From contig CAWKLQ010000011.1 in the NCBI GenBank assembly GCA_963850525.1, positions 186,001-250,000 of the forward strand: 64,000 nt of DNA, in the 5' to 3' direction. Position 1 is the first letter of the stretch, and every line of letters begins with the position of its first letter. The notes below the pieces were generated by a model that searched no databases, had not been told where the DNA came from, and saw nothing but the letters and a program-made list of their open reading frames with translations. The stretch is from JAEMQF01 sp963850525. Lineage in GTDB: Bacteria > Pseudomonadota > Gammaproteobacteria > Burkholderiales > Burkholderiaceae_C. Both the position numbers and the translations under genes were made by a program. Below, one piece after another: positions 42,266 to 50,644 of this stretch.

Positions 42266-42901
42266 GTGACGATCCAGCTTTTTGCATTCGACACACCGAA
42301 CGGCCGCAAGATCAGCGTCGCGCTCGAAGAAATGGCCCTGCCCTATGAGGTGCGGGTGATCGACATCACGCAGGGCGAGCAGAACGACCCGGAGTTCGTC
42401 GCGATCAGCCCGAACCGCAAGATCCCGGCGCTCGTCGACACCGACGGCCCGGGCGGCCGGCCGATCAGCGTCTTCGAATCGGGTGCGATCCTGATCTACC
42501 TCGGCCAGAAGACCTGCAAATTCTGGCCCTCGGGCCTGGCCGCTCAAGTGCCGGTGCTCGAATGGCTGATGTTCCAGATGGGCGGCTTCGGCCCGATTCC
42601 GGGCCAGGTGCACCACTTCATCGCGCTCGACAACGAGGCGGACCGCGCCTACGGCTTGCAACGCTACATGGCCGAGACGCGGCGGCTCTATGGCGTGATG
42701 AACCAGCGCCTGGCGACACGTCAGTTCTTCGCCGGCGAGGCGTTGTCGATCGCCGACTTCGCAATCCTCGGCTGGGCCTGGCGCCACCCGCGGCACAAGG
42801 TGGACCTGGCCGAGTTCCCAAACGTGAAGCGCTGGTACGAGACTTTGATGGCGCGCCCGGCGGTGGCGCGCGGCTTTGCGGTGGCGTTGCGGCGCCCCTA
42901 A
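42266..42901 (+). CDS. Glutathione S-transferase family protein
   Basis: 211 residues, GTG start at 42266-42268 chosen because AAAGGAG lies at 42254-42260. The N-terminal thioredoxin domain has DTPNGRKISVALEEM, SPNRKIPALVDTD and SVFESGAILIYLGQKTC (Glu-Ser that holds the glutathione gamma-glutamyl group). The C-terminal helical domain contains LSIADFAILGWAWRH. It is of the Ure2p/YfcG-like type. It is convergent with the SDR gene, overlapping by 4 bases. Confidence 0.9.
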   Translation: MTIQLFAFDTPNGRKISVALEEMALPYEVRVIDITQGEQNDPEFVAISPNRKIPALVDTDGPGGRPISVFESGAILIYLGQKTCKFWPSGLAAQVPVLEWLMFQMGGFGPIPGQVHHFIALDNEADRAYGLQRYMAETRRLYGVMNQRLATRQFFAGEALSIADFAILGWAWRHPRHKVDLAEFPNVKRWYETLMARPAVARGFAVALRRP

Positions 42902-43653
42902 ATCGTCACACTCCCCACACTCGCCCCGCCGCACACACAAAGCACCTGGCCGGTGACGAAGCTGTTGCGGGGCTCGACGAAAAAATCCACCGCGCGCGCC
43001 ACGTCTTCGGGCGTGCCCAGGCGCTTCACGGGGATCGCCTCGGCGAGTTTGCGCTCGCGCTCGCTCTCCGCGGGAACGACTTGATGGAACATCTCGGTGC
43101 CGCGGATCGGCCCGGGCGCGACGACGTTGACGGTAATTCCATCGGGCGCCAGCTCCAACGCCCAGGTGCGCGCCATGCCGATCATTCCGGCTTTCGTCGC
43201 CGAATAGACACTGCGCGTCGCCAGCCCCAGCGCGCCGCGCGACGAGAGCAGCACGATGCGGCCGAAGCGCTGGGCGCGCATCGCGGGCAGCACGGCTTGC
43301 ACGAGCGCAATCGCGCTGCCCAGGTGCAGTTCGGTCAATGCGTCCAGATCGCCGAGCTTCACATCCGCCAGCAGCGCCGGGCGGATGACGCCGGCGTTGT
43401 GCACGAGTGTCGTGATCGCGAAGCGCTGTGCCGCCTCGGCGGCAGCCTGCGCCGTTGCCTGGCGGTCGCCCAGGTCGACGCGGACATGGTGCAGCTTCGG
43501 GTGATCGATCTCGGTCTTGCGGCGTGCCATCGCCACGACCTCGTGGCCCAAGCTCAACAGGTGCTCGCAAATGACCTTGCCGATGCCGGTGCTCGTGCCG
43601 GTGACGAGCGCGACACCGCCGCTCGCGGTTGTCAACTCAGGGAGCGCACTCAT
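42898..43653 (-). CDS. SDR family oxidoreductase
   Basis: Classical short-chain dehydrogenase, 251 residues. Cofactor motif ALVTGTSTGIGKVICEHLLS with an NADP-type ARRKTE after beta-2, LVHNAGVIRPALLADV, catalytic Ser in IVLLSSRGALG, YSATKAGM (Tyr-Lys), and the C-terminal GGASVGSVTI. It resembles 3-oxoacyl-ACP reductase FabG relatives. It is 13 bases downstream of nothing on its own strand except the AbiEii toxin end at 43667, so a read-through transcript from that operon is possible. Confidence 0.9.
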   Translation of the reverse strand: MSALPELTTASGGVALVTGTSTGIGKVICEHLLSLGHEVVAMARRKTEIDHPKLHHVRVDLGDRQATAQAAAEAAQRFAITTLVHNAGVIRPALLADVKLGDLDALTELHLGSAIALVQAVLPAMRAQRFGRIVLLSSRGALGLATRSVYSATKAGMIGMARTWALELAPDGITVNVVAPGPIRGTEMFHQVVPAESERERKLAEAIPVKRLGTPEDVARAVDFFVEPRNSFVTGQVLCVCGGASVGSVTI

Positions 43654-43666
43654 GCTGTCGAACTCC

Positions 43667-44377
43667 TCATGTCAGACGCCCGGCGCGGCGCCGCAAGGCA
43701 AGAATCTTCTGCCACAACACGGCCGGAGGCATGCGAATCTGCAGCGCCAGCATGCAGCGCTCGAGCCGACGCGGGCGCGCCTTCAAATGGTCGACCGCTT
43801 TGGCCAGATCGGCGAGCACGGCGGCGCCATAGGCCAACTCGGCTTTCGCGACGGCCGCGCGCAATGCGTGCAACGGTGGCGCCATCATTGCGAGGTCGAT
43901 CAGGTCGCGGCTGAACGCGCCATCGTCGGCCCAGCGGTCGGAATTGGCGAGCAGCTTGCTCGTGGCCATGTCCAGAGGCGTCAATGTGGCGACGCCGCCA
44001 ACCAGGTCGCCGGGGCCGGGTGGCGCGAGTTCGATGCGGGCCTCGCGCACGATCTCGAACTTGATGTCATGACCGTCCACCTGCAAGGTCGTGCGAATAC
44101 CGTACTGGTCGGCACGCACTTCGCGCGCCGACGTCCACGCGACATCTTCGCGCACGATCGCGCCCATGCCTCGCGGCCCCGTCAGGCGCTGACGCAGATC
44201 GCGGTAACCCGCGGCGTTGGACACAAGGAAATCGATGTCCACCGATTCTCGGTATTCGCCATAACGCAAGGCGATGGCCGTGCCACCGCCGAACAGGCAG
44301 CCGCAGGCGCAGACCATCTGCGCGTCGAGCGCGGCGAGCACGGCAGCGATGCGCCGGTGATGCGGCCGTTCAAACAT
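43667..44377 (-). CDS. AbiEii/AbiGii-type nucleotidyltransferase toxin
   Basis: 236-residue protein of the nucleotidyltransferase (MNT) superfamily that supplies the toxin in AbiE-type (type IV) toxin-antitoxin and phage-resistance systems. The NTase motif is CLFGGGTAIALRYGEYRESVDIDFLVS: Gly-Gly-x-Thr plus Asp-x-Asp, as needed for nucleotide transfer. A helical C-terminal half includes LTPLDMATSKLLANSDRW. It overlaps the stop of the antitoxin gene by 8 bases and has its own AAGGACCG site before the ATG. Confidence 0.85.
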   Translation of the reverse strand: MFERPHHRRIAAVLAALDAQMVCACGCLFGGGTAIALRYGEYRESVDIDFLVSNAAGYRDLRQRLTGPRGMGAIVREDVAWTSAREVRADQYGIRTTLQVDGHDIKFEIVREARIELAPPGPGDLVGGVATLTPLDMATSKLLANSDRWADDGAFSRDLIDLAMMAPPLHALRAAVAKAELAYGAAVLADLAKAVDHLKARPRRLERCMLALQIRMPPAVLWQKILALRRRAGRLT

Positions 44378-44879
44378 CGGTCCTTGGGCTGCGGGCAGGC
44401 ATGCGCCGCAGCGCCTCCAGCAGGCGCTTCTCGTGCGGCTCCAACGCTTGCGCATCGACGTGCCGCCAGTTGCGCTCGTACAGCCCCAGAGCCTCGGTGC
44501 GGGTCAACGAGTCGACGCCGCGTGCCGACCAGGCGAGCTGCCTGAGCTGCGGGTAGTCGGCCAGTTGAATCTGTTCAGGAAGTTCGGCAATCCGATCGTC
44601 GGACTCCCCGAGTGGAGCGGCGGCATCCGGTGGGGTGCGAACTCCAAACTCCAGCCCCAATGCGGCCATTGCGCTCAGATAGGCGCCCATGGTCACCGAA
44701 GGCTCGCCACGCTCGATCCGGTGCAAGGTCACGCGCGACATCCCAGCAGCTTGCGCTGCCGCCGTCGCATTCACGCGCAGGGACTTGCGCTGGGCGCGAA
44801 TTCGCAGGCCAAGACGCAGAAGGCTGGCGCCTGCGGCGTGCGTGGTGGATGGGGCTTTGGCTGGCACGATGGTTCTCAT
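44370..44879 (-). CDS. XRE-type helix-turn-helix antitoxin
   Basis: 169 residues. The HTH at about residues 22-80 reads LGLRIRAQRKSLRVNATAAAQ, AAGMSRVTLHRIERGEPSVTMG and AYLSAMAALGLEFGV. The remaining C-terminal half (LADYPQLRQLAWSARGVDSL onward) probably neutralises the toxin. The start ATG lies inside the left arm of the inverted repeat at 44874-44914, consistent with autorepression. It differs from classical AbiEi, which has a winged helix; this is the HTH-plus-NTase pair arrangement. Confidence 0.85.
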   Translation of the reverse strand: MRTIVPAKAPSTTHAAGASLLRLGLRIRAQRKSLRVNATAAAQAAGMSRVTLHRIERGEPSVTMGAYLSAMAALGLEFGVRTPPDAAAPLGESDDRIAELPEQIQLADYPQLRQLAWSARGVDSLTRTEALGLYERNWRHVDAQALEPHEKRLLEALRRMPARSPRTDV

Positions 44880-44914
44880 TATGGTCGTTCACGCGGGATA
44901 TGTACATAATGAGA
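44874..44914. promoter_or_regulatory. Perfect 10-bp inverted repeat at the toxin-antitoxin promoter
   Basis: TCTCATTATG (44874-44883) and CATAATGAGA (44905-44914) are exact reverse complements, 21 bases apart, with an inner TATGTACATA-like element. The antitoxin start codon is in the left arm. This is the expected operator for an autoregulating HTH antitoxin. Confidence 0.65.
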
Positions 44915-44984
44915 CTCACATTCCCAGCATGCCAGGCCGAGCGGCACCCGAATCCGCCTTACTTCGCCATGGCCCCAAGCGCCC

Positions 44985-45770
44985 TCAGCCCGCCACCAAG
45001 GCCAGCACGCGCAACGGGCTGCCGCTGCCCTGCTGAATCTTCAGCGGCGGGCAAATCAGCAGGCTGCCCGTCGCCGGCAGCAAGTCGAGGTTGGTCAAGC
45101 ACTGCAAGCCGTAGCGCCCCGCGCCGTGCATGTAGTAGTGGCAGGGGTAAGGCGGGCGCAGGTGGTAGCCCTGACCGGCGTCGGTACCGATCGCCTCCGA
45201 GCCGAAACCGAGCACACCACGCTGTTCGACGAGGAACTGCACGGCTTCGCTGCTCGGCCCGGGCGTGTGTTGGCCCGTCTCATCGAAGTTCTGGTACGCC
45301 TCGGGATCCTGGCGCTTGCTCCAGTCGGTGCGCATCAGCAACCAGTGGCCTGCCGGGATGCGCCCGTGCGCGGCTTCGAAGGCTTCGATGTCGGCCACCG
45401 TCAGCAGGTAGTCGGGGTCTCGCAGCGCCTGTTCATGGCAGTCGATCACGCACGCCGGAGCGACGAAGTGCTGCGCCGGAATCGTGTCCACTGCATTGTT
45501 CGGCAAGTTCCGACCGGAAATCCAGTGGATGGGCGCGTCGAAGTGCGTCCCCGTGTGCTCGCCGCAGGAAAAATTGTTCCAGTACCAGCCCGGGCCACGC
45601 TCGTCGTAGCGCGACACTTCTTCGATGCGAAACGGCCAGCATTGGCCCATCTCGGGCGGCAGCGCGATTTGCGGGAACTCGGGCGTGAGCGTCTGCGTCA
45701 GGTCGATGACACGAATCCCGCCGGAACCGAGCGCGCCGGCGAGTGCCGCGAGGAGTTGGGTGGGGTTCAT
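44985..45770 (-). CDS. Cyclase-family (KynB-fold) hydrolase
   Basis: Metal-dependent hydrolase of the cyclase/KynB family, 261 residues. The signature NNFSCGEHTGTHFDAPIHW (His-x-Gly-x-His-x-x-Asp) binds two metals. N-terminal VIDLTQTLTPEFPQIALPP and the late GSEAIGTDAGQGYHLRPPYPCHYYM also fit. Relatives are arylformamidases, isatin hydrolases and lactone or cyclic-amide hydrolases. Lying upstream of a tryptophan-degradation block, it could act on an N-formyl or isatin-like substrate. Confidence 0.85.
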   Translation of the reverse strand: MNPTQLLAALAGALGSGGIRVIDLTQTLTPEFPQIALPPEMGQCWPFRIEEVSRYDERGPGWYWNNFSCGEHTGTHFDAPIHWISGRNLPNNAVDTIPAQHFVAPACVIDCHEQALRDPDYLLTVADIEAFEAAHGRIPAGHWLLMRTDWSKRQDPEAYQNFDETGQHTPGPSSEAVQFLVEQRGVLGFGSEAIGTDAGQGYHLRPPYPCHYYMHGAGRYGLQCLTNLDLLPATGSLLICPPLKIQQGSGSPLRVLALVAG

Positions 45771-45789
45771 GGACTGACCGCCGGCAGTA

Positions 45790-45813
45790 GACCCCGGCTT
45801 TCGCCGGGGTGAC
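45790..45813. repeat. Single REP-type palindrome
   Basis: A 24-base near-palindrome (CCCCGGC-TTTC-GCCGGGG core, GAC/GTGAC ends) in the gap between the cyclase gene and the DUF35-SDR gene. The core is the same as in the copies at 51141, 51195, 58319 and 58391. A stable hairpin at the RNA level is expected. Confidence 0.75.
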
Positions 45814-45851
45814 GGCCCTCAGCCTGAGATATGACGAGTTGAATCATGCGC

Positions 45852-47132
45852 TCATCCTCCTGCCGCCAACTCGCGCTCGAGCACCTTCGGGTTCTCGCGC
45901 CAGCGCTCCAGCCACTCTTGCGCCACGTCGCCGGGGTACACGTCTTCTACGCCGTCGCGCAGCGCCTTGATCACCGCACTCGCGAGCGCCTCTGGCGTGA
46001 GCTTGGGTGGCGGCATGTTCTGGTTCCACTCGTCGTCGACCGGCCCCGGAAACACGTTGATCACGCGGATCCCCGCAGTGCGCATCTCGGCGCGCTGGCA
46101 TTGCGCGAGCGAGTGCGCCGCCGCCTTGCTCGCGCTGTACGTGCCGTGCGGCGGGAAGTTCGCGAGCGCGTAGATCGACAGCAGGTTCACCCACGCGGTG
46201 GCGTGCGTCGCGCCGTCGGCGGCGCGGCCCATGAGCGCGGGGCCGAATTCCTGCGCCAAGCGCAGCGCGCCGAAGTAATTGACGTCCATCTCGGCGCGCG
46301 CCGCATCGGTGCCGCGCCTTGCGGAAATTCCGAAGGTGCGGTGCACTTCGGCGTTGTTGATGACGATGTCGACCTTGCCGCCGATCTCGCCCGCGAGCTC
46401 GCTGACCGAGCGCGCATTCGTCAGGTCCAGCGGCACGAGGCTCACCTGCGGCAAGACGGTGATGTCGTCGAGGCCGCTGCCGTGGCGCTTCCATGGTTCG
46501 GCGTGGCCGGCCCAGACGATGTCGGCGCCGGCCTGAATGAGCGCCCGCACGAGCGCCTGGCCCACGCCCGTCATCGCGTCGGTGACGAGGATCTTGCGCA
46601 GCTTCGGGTCGCTCGTCATTTCGCGCAGCATCTTGTCATCATTCATGTGCGGGGTCTCCGTAGCGGGAAATGCGATGACGACGGCGCGGCCGGCGCGGTC
46701 CAGGCGCGCGCCGACTTTCACGCGCACGCCGGGCTTGCCTACAACGTCGTGCGCGCTTGAGGCCTGCACGTCGCCGTGCAGATGGACCATCAGCGTCGGC
46801 CCGGCGTCCAGGCGCACGAGGCCCAGGCGCCACGGCAGGCGTTCGCGAAAGAACAAGTCGTTGCTGTGATGCAGCGTCGTCACCGCGAGCAACTCGCCGG
46901 CGCCGCTTTGCGCGCGCCACTTCAGGCGCGGCGAGACGCACGCGCTGCACGCTTCGCGCGGCGGGTACTGAACCGTGGCGCAGTCTTCGCACACTTGCAG
47001 CTCGAAGCGCCCCTCGGCAGCAGCCGCGGTGAGGCCCAGCGCAATCCGGCTGCGGCCCCACGGCGGCAAGTTCATCTGCGGCGTGCGCCGCACCGGGTTC
47101 TTGCGCTTGGGGCGCATCAGCGGCATGGTCAT
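45852..47132 (-). CDS. DUF35 OB-fold protein fused to an SDR domain
   Basis: 426 residues. Residues about 40-160 form a DUF35 unit: a zinc ribbon (CEDCATVQYPPREACSAC) followed by an OB-fold ending RAGRAVVIAFPATETP. Residues about 175-426 form a classical SDR: KILVTDAMTGVGQALVRAL, VINNAEVHRTFGI, LLSIYALANFPPH, YSASKAAAHSL. The link holds an internal ATG (46644-46646) with GGAG upstream, so a separate SDR could also be made. DUF35 proteins partner thiolase-fold enzymes, and such a gene lies directly upstream. The 5' ATG at 47132 has GGAG. Confidence 0.85.
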   Translation of the reverse strand: MTMPLMRPKRKNPVRRTPQMNLPPWGRSRIALGLTAAAAEGRFELQVCEDCATVQYPPREACSACVSPRLKWRAQSGAGELLAVTTLHHSNDLFFRERLPWRLGLVRLDAGPTLMVHLHGDVQASSAHDVVGKPGVRVKVGARLDRAGRAVVIAFPATETPHMNDDKMLREMTSDPKLRKILVTDAMTGVGQALVRALIQAGADIVWAGHAEPWKRHGSGLDDITVLPQVSLVPLDLTNARSVSELAGEIGGKVDIVINNAEVHRTFGISARRGTDAARAEMDVNYFGALRLAQEFGPALMGRAADGATHATAWVNLLSIYALANFPPHGTYSASKAAAHSLAQCQRAEMRTAGIRVINVFPGPVDDEWNQNMPPPKLTPEALASAVIKALRDGVEDVYPGDVAQEWLERWRENPKVLERELAAGG

Positions 47133-47160
47133 GACGCTGTCTCCGAATCCGTCGGCAGCG

Positions 47161-48357
47161 TCATGATGGTCGCCCCAGAATCACCGCACCCGTGCACAGG
47201 CAACGGTCGTAAGTGACCATGCCAAAGCCGCTCACCAGGCCGAGCTGCGCGTCTTTCACGGCGTGCCCCGGCGCGGCGTCGGTGAGCTGACGGATCGCTT
47301 CCGTCATGCCGATGAAGCCCCCCGCCGCACCCGCCTGGCCGCACGAGAGTTGCCCGCCCGACGTGTTGTTCGGAAAGTCGCCGTCGAAGGTCAAACGGTG
47401 CGCGCGAACGAACGCCGGGCCCTCGCCCTTGGCGCAGAAACCGAGGTCTTCGAACTGCATCATGACGATCACAGGATAGTCGTCGTAGGTCTGGACGAAA
47501 TTCATGTCGGCGGGCTTGGCATCGGCCATCGCGTAAAGCTCCGGCAAGTCAAGCTGCCAGCCGCCGCGCACCATGATCGGGTCTTGCGCAAAGGCGTTGT
47601 GGCGCTCGATCGCGCCGCGCAGCGTCGCGTAGCGAAGCCCCAGATCGCGCGCGCGCTCTTCGCTCATCACGAGAAAGGCCTCGGCGCCGGCGCATGGCAT
47701 GACGCAGTCGAAGAGGTGGATGGGCTCGGCGATCGGCCGCGCGCCCAGGTACTCGTCCATTCCGAGCGGCTTCTTGAAGACGCGTGAGCCCGACGGGCTT
47801 GCCAATCCCGGCAAACCCGCGAGCGCATTCGCGCGCTGATCGACGCAGATCCGGCCGAAGTCCTCGCGCGTCGCGCCGTACTGGCGCATGTAGTTCGCCG
47901 TGATGAACGCAAAGATCGCGTTCGGCCCGCCCGAGCCGTACGGATACGTCGCGTCGCGCGCAAAGCCGCTGAACGACCCCAACATCAGGCGAAACGAATC
48001 GACGTGGTTCGTGTCCGCGGCCACACACGCGACCACACTCGCGTCACCCGCCTGCACCGCACGCGCCGCACGCCGCAGCGCCATCACACCGGAGGCGCCG
48101 CCATTGGGCAGGTGGTCGAGCCAGCGAGGGCTCAAGCCCAGATGCTGCGTCACACCGACTGCGGTGTCAGGGTTCAGCGAAAAGCTGCTCACCGTGAGGC
48201 CATCGATGTCGCTCTTGGCGATGCCGCTTTGCTTGACAAGCGCCTGGACCGCTTGGCCAAGGAACCACATCGCACCGCGCGTCGAATAGCGCACGTAGGG
48301 CACCGTCACCGGCACGGCGACGGCCACCTCCTCGTAGCCTTTGCGCACCGACGTCAT
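47161..48357 (-). CDS. Thiolase-fold protein of the lipid-transfer (SCP2/Ltp) type, catalytically altered
   Basis: 398 residues with the overall thiolase fold (GLTVSSFSLNPDTAVGVTQHL, SGGPNAIFAFITANYMRQYG, LFDCVMPCAGAEAFLVMSEE). The usual nucleophile Cys is absent: the CASG segment reads PNGGASGVMAL. The GHP catalytic His motif is replaced by NTSGGQLSCGQAGAAGGF. It is therefore unlikely to be a normal thiolase. Similar losses are known in Ltp2-type retro-aldolases, which act with a DUF35 partner; here a DUF35-SDR fusion is 28 bases downstream. Confidence 0.85.
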   Translation of the reverse strand: MTSVRKGYEEVAVAVPVTVPYVRYSTRGAMWFLGQAVQALVKQSGIAKSDIDGLTVSSFSLNPDTAVGVTQHLGLSPRWLDHLPNGGASGVMALRRAARAVQAGDASVVACVAADTNHVDSFRLMLGSFSGFARDATYPYGSGGPNAIFAFITANYMRQYGATREDFGRICVDQRANALAGLPGLASPSGSRVFKKPLGMDEYLGARPIAEPIHLFDCVMPCAGAEAFLVMSEERARDLGLRYATLRGAIERHNAFAQDPIMVRGGWQLDLPELYAMADAKPADMNFVQTYDDYPVIVMMQFEDLGFCAKGEGPAFVRAHRLTFDGDFPNNTSGGQLSCGQAGAAGGFIGMTEAIRQLTDAAPGHAVKDAQLGLVSGFGMVTYDRCLCTGAVILGRPS

Positions 48358-49001
48358 GTCGGTTGCTCCATTGCACTTCTCGCGCTTGGCGATGCATCGG
48401 CGCCCAGGGGCGGCGGCTTGCGGCCCTTTGCTGCCGTTCGTCGCGAGCTTCCTGCGACGGTTGCGACGCCAGGGCGGCGGCGGTGCCCCCGTGCTCCGGC
48501 CCACGCTCGCGGGGCACCGTCCAGAAGTGCAAAGCAAAGCCGCGTCAACACGGGACTTACGCTGCATCGGTTGGCAGACACCGCGAATGGGTCCTGCGCC
48601 CGGGGGCACCACCACCGCCCTGCTGCACACACCGGTGGCATGCAGAGCCTTCGCATGCCACCCGAGTGCCGGGGTAGGTGGCTTGGGGTACGGGCGCAGG
48701 CCCCCATTCGCGGTGTGATCAACCTGCACCCGAGAACACCTCGTTGATGGCGCAACGCCAGCGGGCCCAATACGGTGCCCCGCGAGCGTGGGGCCGGAGA
48801 ACGTACCCCAGGCCACCTGCCCTTTCTCGACCTCTGCACGCAGGTCGCGCCGAACGGCAGCAACGGGCCGAATGCCGACCTCCCCTCGTGACCCGGTGCC
48901 AGACGTTTCATGCCGGAAGCCGGCCAGCCTTGAGTCGAATCCGCGCTGAGGCGAATCGCGAGCCAAGGAGGCAGCGAACCCATGAGCTGAAGGGCCTCAC
49001 G
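48358..49001. repeat. Gene-free 640-bp region filled by a large imperfect inverted repeat
   Basis: No gene is supported here. Several levels of inverted repeat share one centre near 48645. Inner: GGTGGCATGC against GCATGCCACC. Middle: about 25 bases around ACACCGCGAATGG (48568-48602 against 48689-48717). Next: about 25 bases at 48496-48520 against 48772-48797, almost perfect. Outer: 48415-48440 against 48851-48876 (GGCCC-TTGCTGCCGTTCG core). The outer arm also bounds the repeat at 58224-58533. It could be a fold-back element or two decayed inverted copies of one unit. Confidence 0.7.
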
Positions 49002-50633
49002 TCAGAGCTGCCGCTTTTTCATCGCGCGAGTATCGATGCAGTGCGCCTGCCCCGGCAGCGCGAGCGCCATTGCCTTCAACTCGCCCCGCTGGACTTTCTG
49101 CGACGGCGTGAGCGGCAGTGCGTCGACGAAGGCGACAAACCCGGGCGCCTTGTAGTAGGCAAGGCGCTCCAGCGCGTGCGCAACGATGCGGTGTGCGAGC
49201 TGCTCGCGTTCCCCCGACGCAACGGGCTCGTGCGTCACGATGCACGCCAGCACCTCGTCGCCACGCAACTCGTCGGGTGTGGCCGCCACCGCGCAGGCCT
49301 TCACTTCGGGCAACTGGCTCAGGACGCTTTCCACTTCTACAGCGGAGATGTTTTCGCCGCTGCGGCGGATCACGTTCTTGCGCCGGTCGATGAAGTGCAG
49401 CAGACCTTCGGAATCGCGATTGACGATGTCGCCGGTGTGGAACCAGCCGCCCTGCCAGGCTTCATCGGTCGCCTGAGCATCTTTCAGGTAACCCGCGAAG
49501 AAGCCGTAACGTGGGTCGGCGCCGACGCGCTTGACGAGCAACTCGCCGGGCTGGCCCACGCCGGCCTCATTGCCATCGTCACCGACGACGCGCACCAAAA
49601 CGTCCTCACTCTCGCGGCCAAAACAACTCGTTCCCACGGATCGCGGCTCGGCGTTGGCCATGATCACCGCACCCGCGCCGGTTTCCGTCATCGCCCAACC
49701 CTCGAGCAGCGGGAAGCCGAAACGCGCTTCGAAGGGTGCGTGCAAGGCCTTGTCGACGCCGGCGCCGAAGCCGAAACGAACCGCGTGGCGCGCATCGTCG
49801 ATGCTCGCCGGAGCCTTCATCAACATCGACGGCATCACGCCGAGGTAGTGCACGATCGTCGCGCGCGATTCGCGAACCGTGTTCCACCAGCTGCCGGGGT
49901 GGAAGCGATCCAGCACCATCAGGCAACTGCCGCTCTGCACACAAGCCAATGTCGAAAACGCCATCGCGTTCATGTGCGCCACGGGCAGCGGCGTGACCAT
50001 GCGCTCCTGACCGGGCCGCAAGTCGCAAAGCCCGCCCACGCTCAGGTACCAGCGCCCCGCGTGCAGGAAGTAGCGGTTCTGCAAGATGCAGCCCTTGGGT
50101 CGGCCCGTCGTTCCCGAGGTGTAGAGCAGCGCGCATTCACTCAGCTCGTTGGGAGGCGCGTGGCCATCGGGCGCGGCGCTCGGCGCAGGTGGAGGAACCT
50201 CGCCGTCCGCGATCACCGCGAGGCGCCTGCCGACGGCCGCAGCGGCAGCTCGCAAGCCGGCATGGCGCTGCGGCACCGCGACCGCGAGCGCGATCTCGGA
50301 GTGGCCCACCAGGTACTCCAGCTCGGCTGAGCGCAGGTCGGCGCTGATCGGAACGACGGACACGCCCAGCCCGTTCAGAGCGAACCAGTGCAGAAAGAAC
50401 GCCGGCCGGTTGTCGAGCAACAAGCCGACGCGGTGCCCGCCGCCATAACCCGCACGTGCATAGGCTTCACGCAAGGCGAGGATGCTGCGCTGCGCCTGCG
50501 CGTAGCTCAAGGCACCCGCGGCAATTCCATAAGCCACGGCAGTCTCGGGCAGGACCTCAAAAAACGGCGGATCCGCCCAGCGCGCTGCGGCTTCTTCGAA
50601 TGCGCCAGCGACCGTGGCGGAAGAAGAAGGCAT
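49002..50633 (-). CDS. AMP-dependent acyl-CoA synthetase/ligase
   Basis: Activates a carboxylic acid as its CoA thioester; 543 residues from ATG 50633 (AGGG nine bases upstream; a GTG two codons earlier is too close to it). The adenylation motifs are YTSGTTGRPKGCILQNRYF, GWAMTETGAGAV, GWFHTGDIVNRDSEGLLHFIDRRKNVI and KVQRGELKAMAL with the C-terminal Lys. It resembles the crotonobetaine/cyclohexanecarboxylate-type ligases. It lies between the dioxygenase genes and the Ltp-like gene, so it probably primes an aromatic or side-chain acid. Confidence 0.9.
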   Translation of the reverse strand: MPSSSATVAGAFEEAAARWADPPFFEVLPETAVAYGIAAGALSYAQAQRSILALREAYARAGYGGGHRVGLLLDNRPAFFLHWFALNGLGVSVVPISADLRSAELEYLVGHSEIALAVAVPQRHAGLRAAAAAVGRRLAVIADGEVPPPAPSAAPDGHAPPNELSECALLYTSGTTGRPKGCILQNRYFLHAGRWYLSVGGLCDLRPGQERMVTPLPVAHMNAMAFSTLACVQSGSCLMVLDRFHPGSWWNTVRESRATIVHYLGVMPSMLMKAPASIDDARHAVRFGFGAGVDKALHAPFEARFGFPLLEGWAMTETGAGAVIMANAEPRSVGTSCFGRESEDVLVRVVGDDGNEAGVGQPGELLVKRVGADPRYGFFAGYLKDAQATDEAWQGGWFHTGDIVNRDSEGLLHFIDRRKNVIRRSGENISAVEVESVLSQLPEVKACAVAATPDELRGDEVLACIVTHEPVASGEREQLAHRIVAHALERLAYYKAPGFVAFVDALPLTPSQKVQRGELKAMALALPGQAHCIDTRAMKKRQL

Positions 50634-50644
50634 GCCCACGTGCC

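Noticed and set aside
43653..43667. SDR gene (42898-43653) as part of the toxin-antitoxin operon
   Set aside because: The 13-base spacing invites it, but an SDR is not a known partner of AbiEii; I treat the adjacency as coincidental read-through.
48354..48983. Open frames on both strands in the gene-free repeat region, including a 209-residue minus frame
   Set aside because: They run through the inverted repeats, are rich in Arg, Pro and Gly and resemble no protein; the repeat structure explains them.
48678..50330. 550-residue plus-strand open frame opposite the acyl-CoA synthetase gene
   Set aside because: Shadow of the synthetase, whose motifs are complete on the minus strand.
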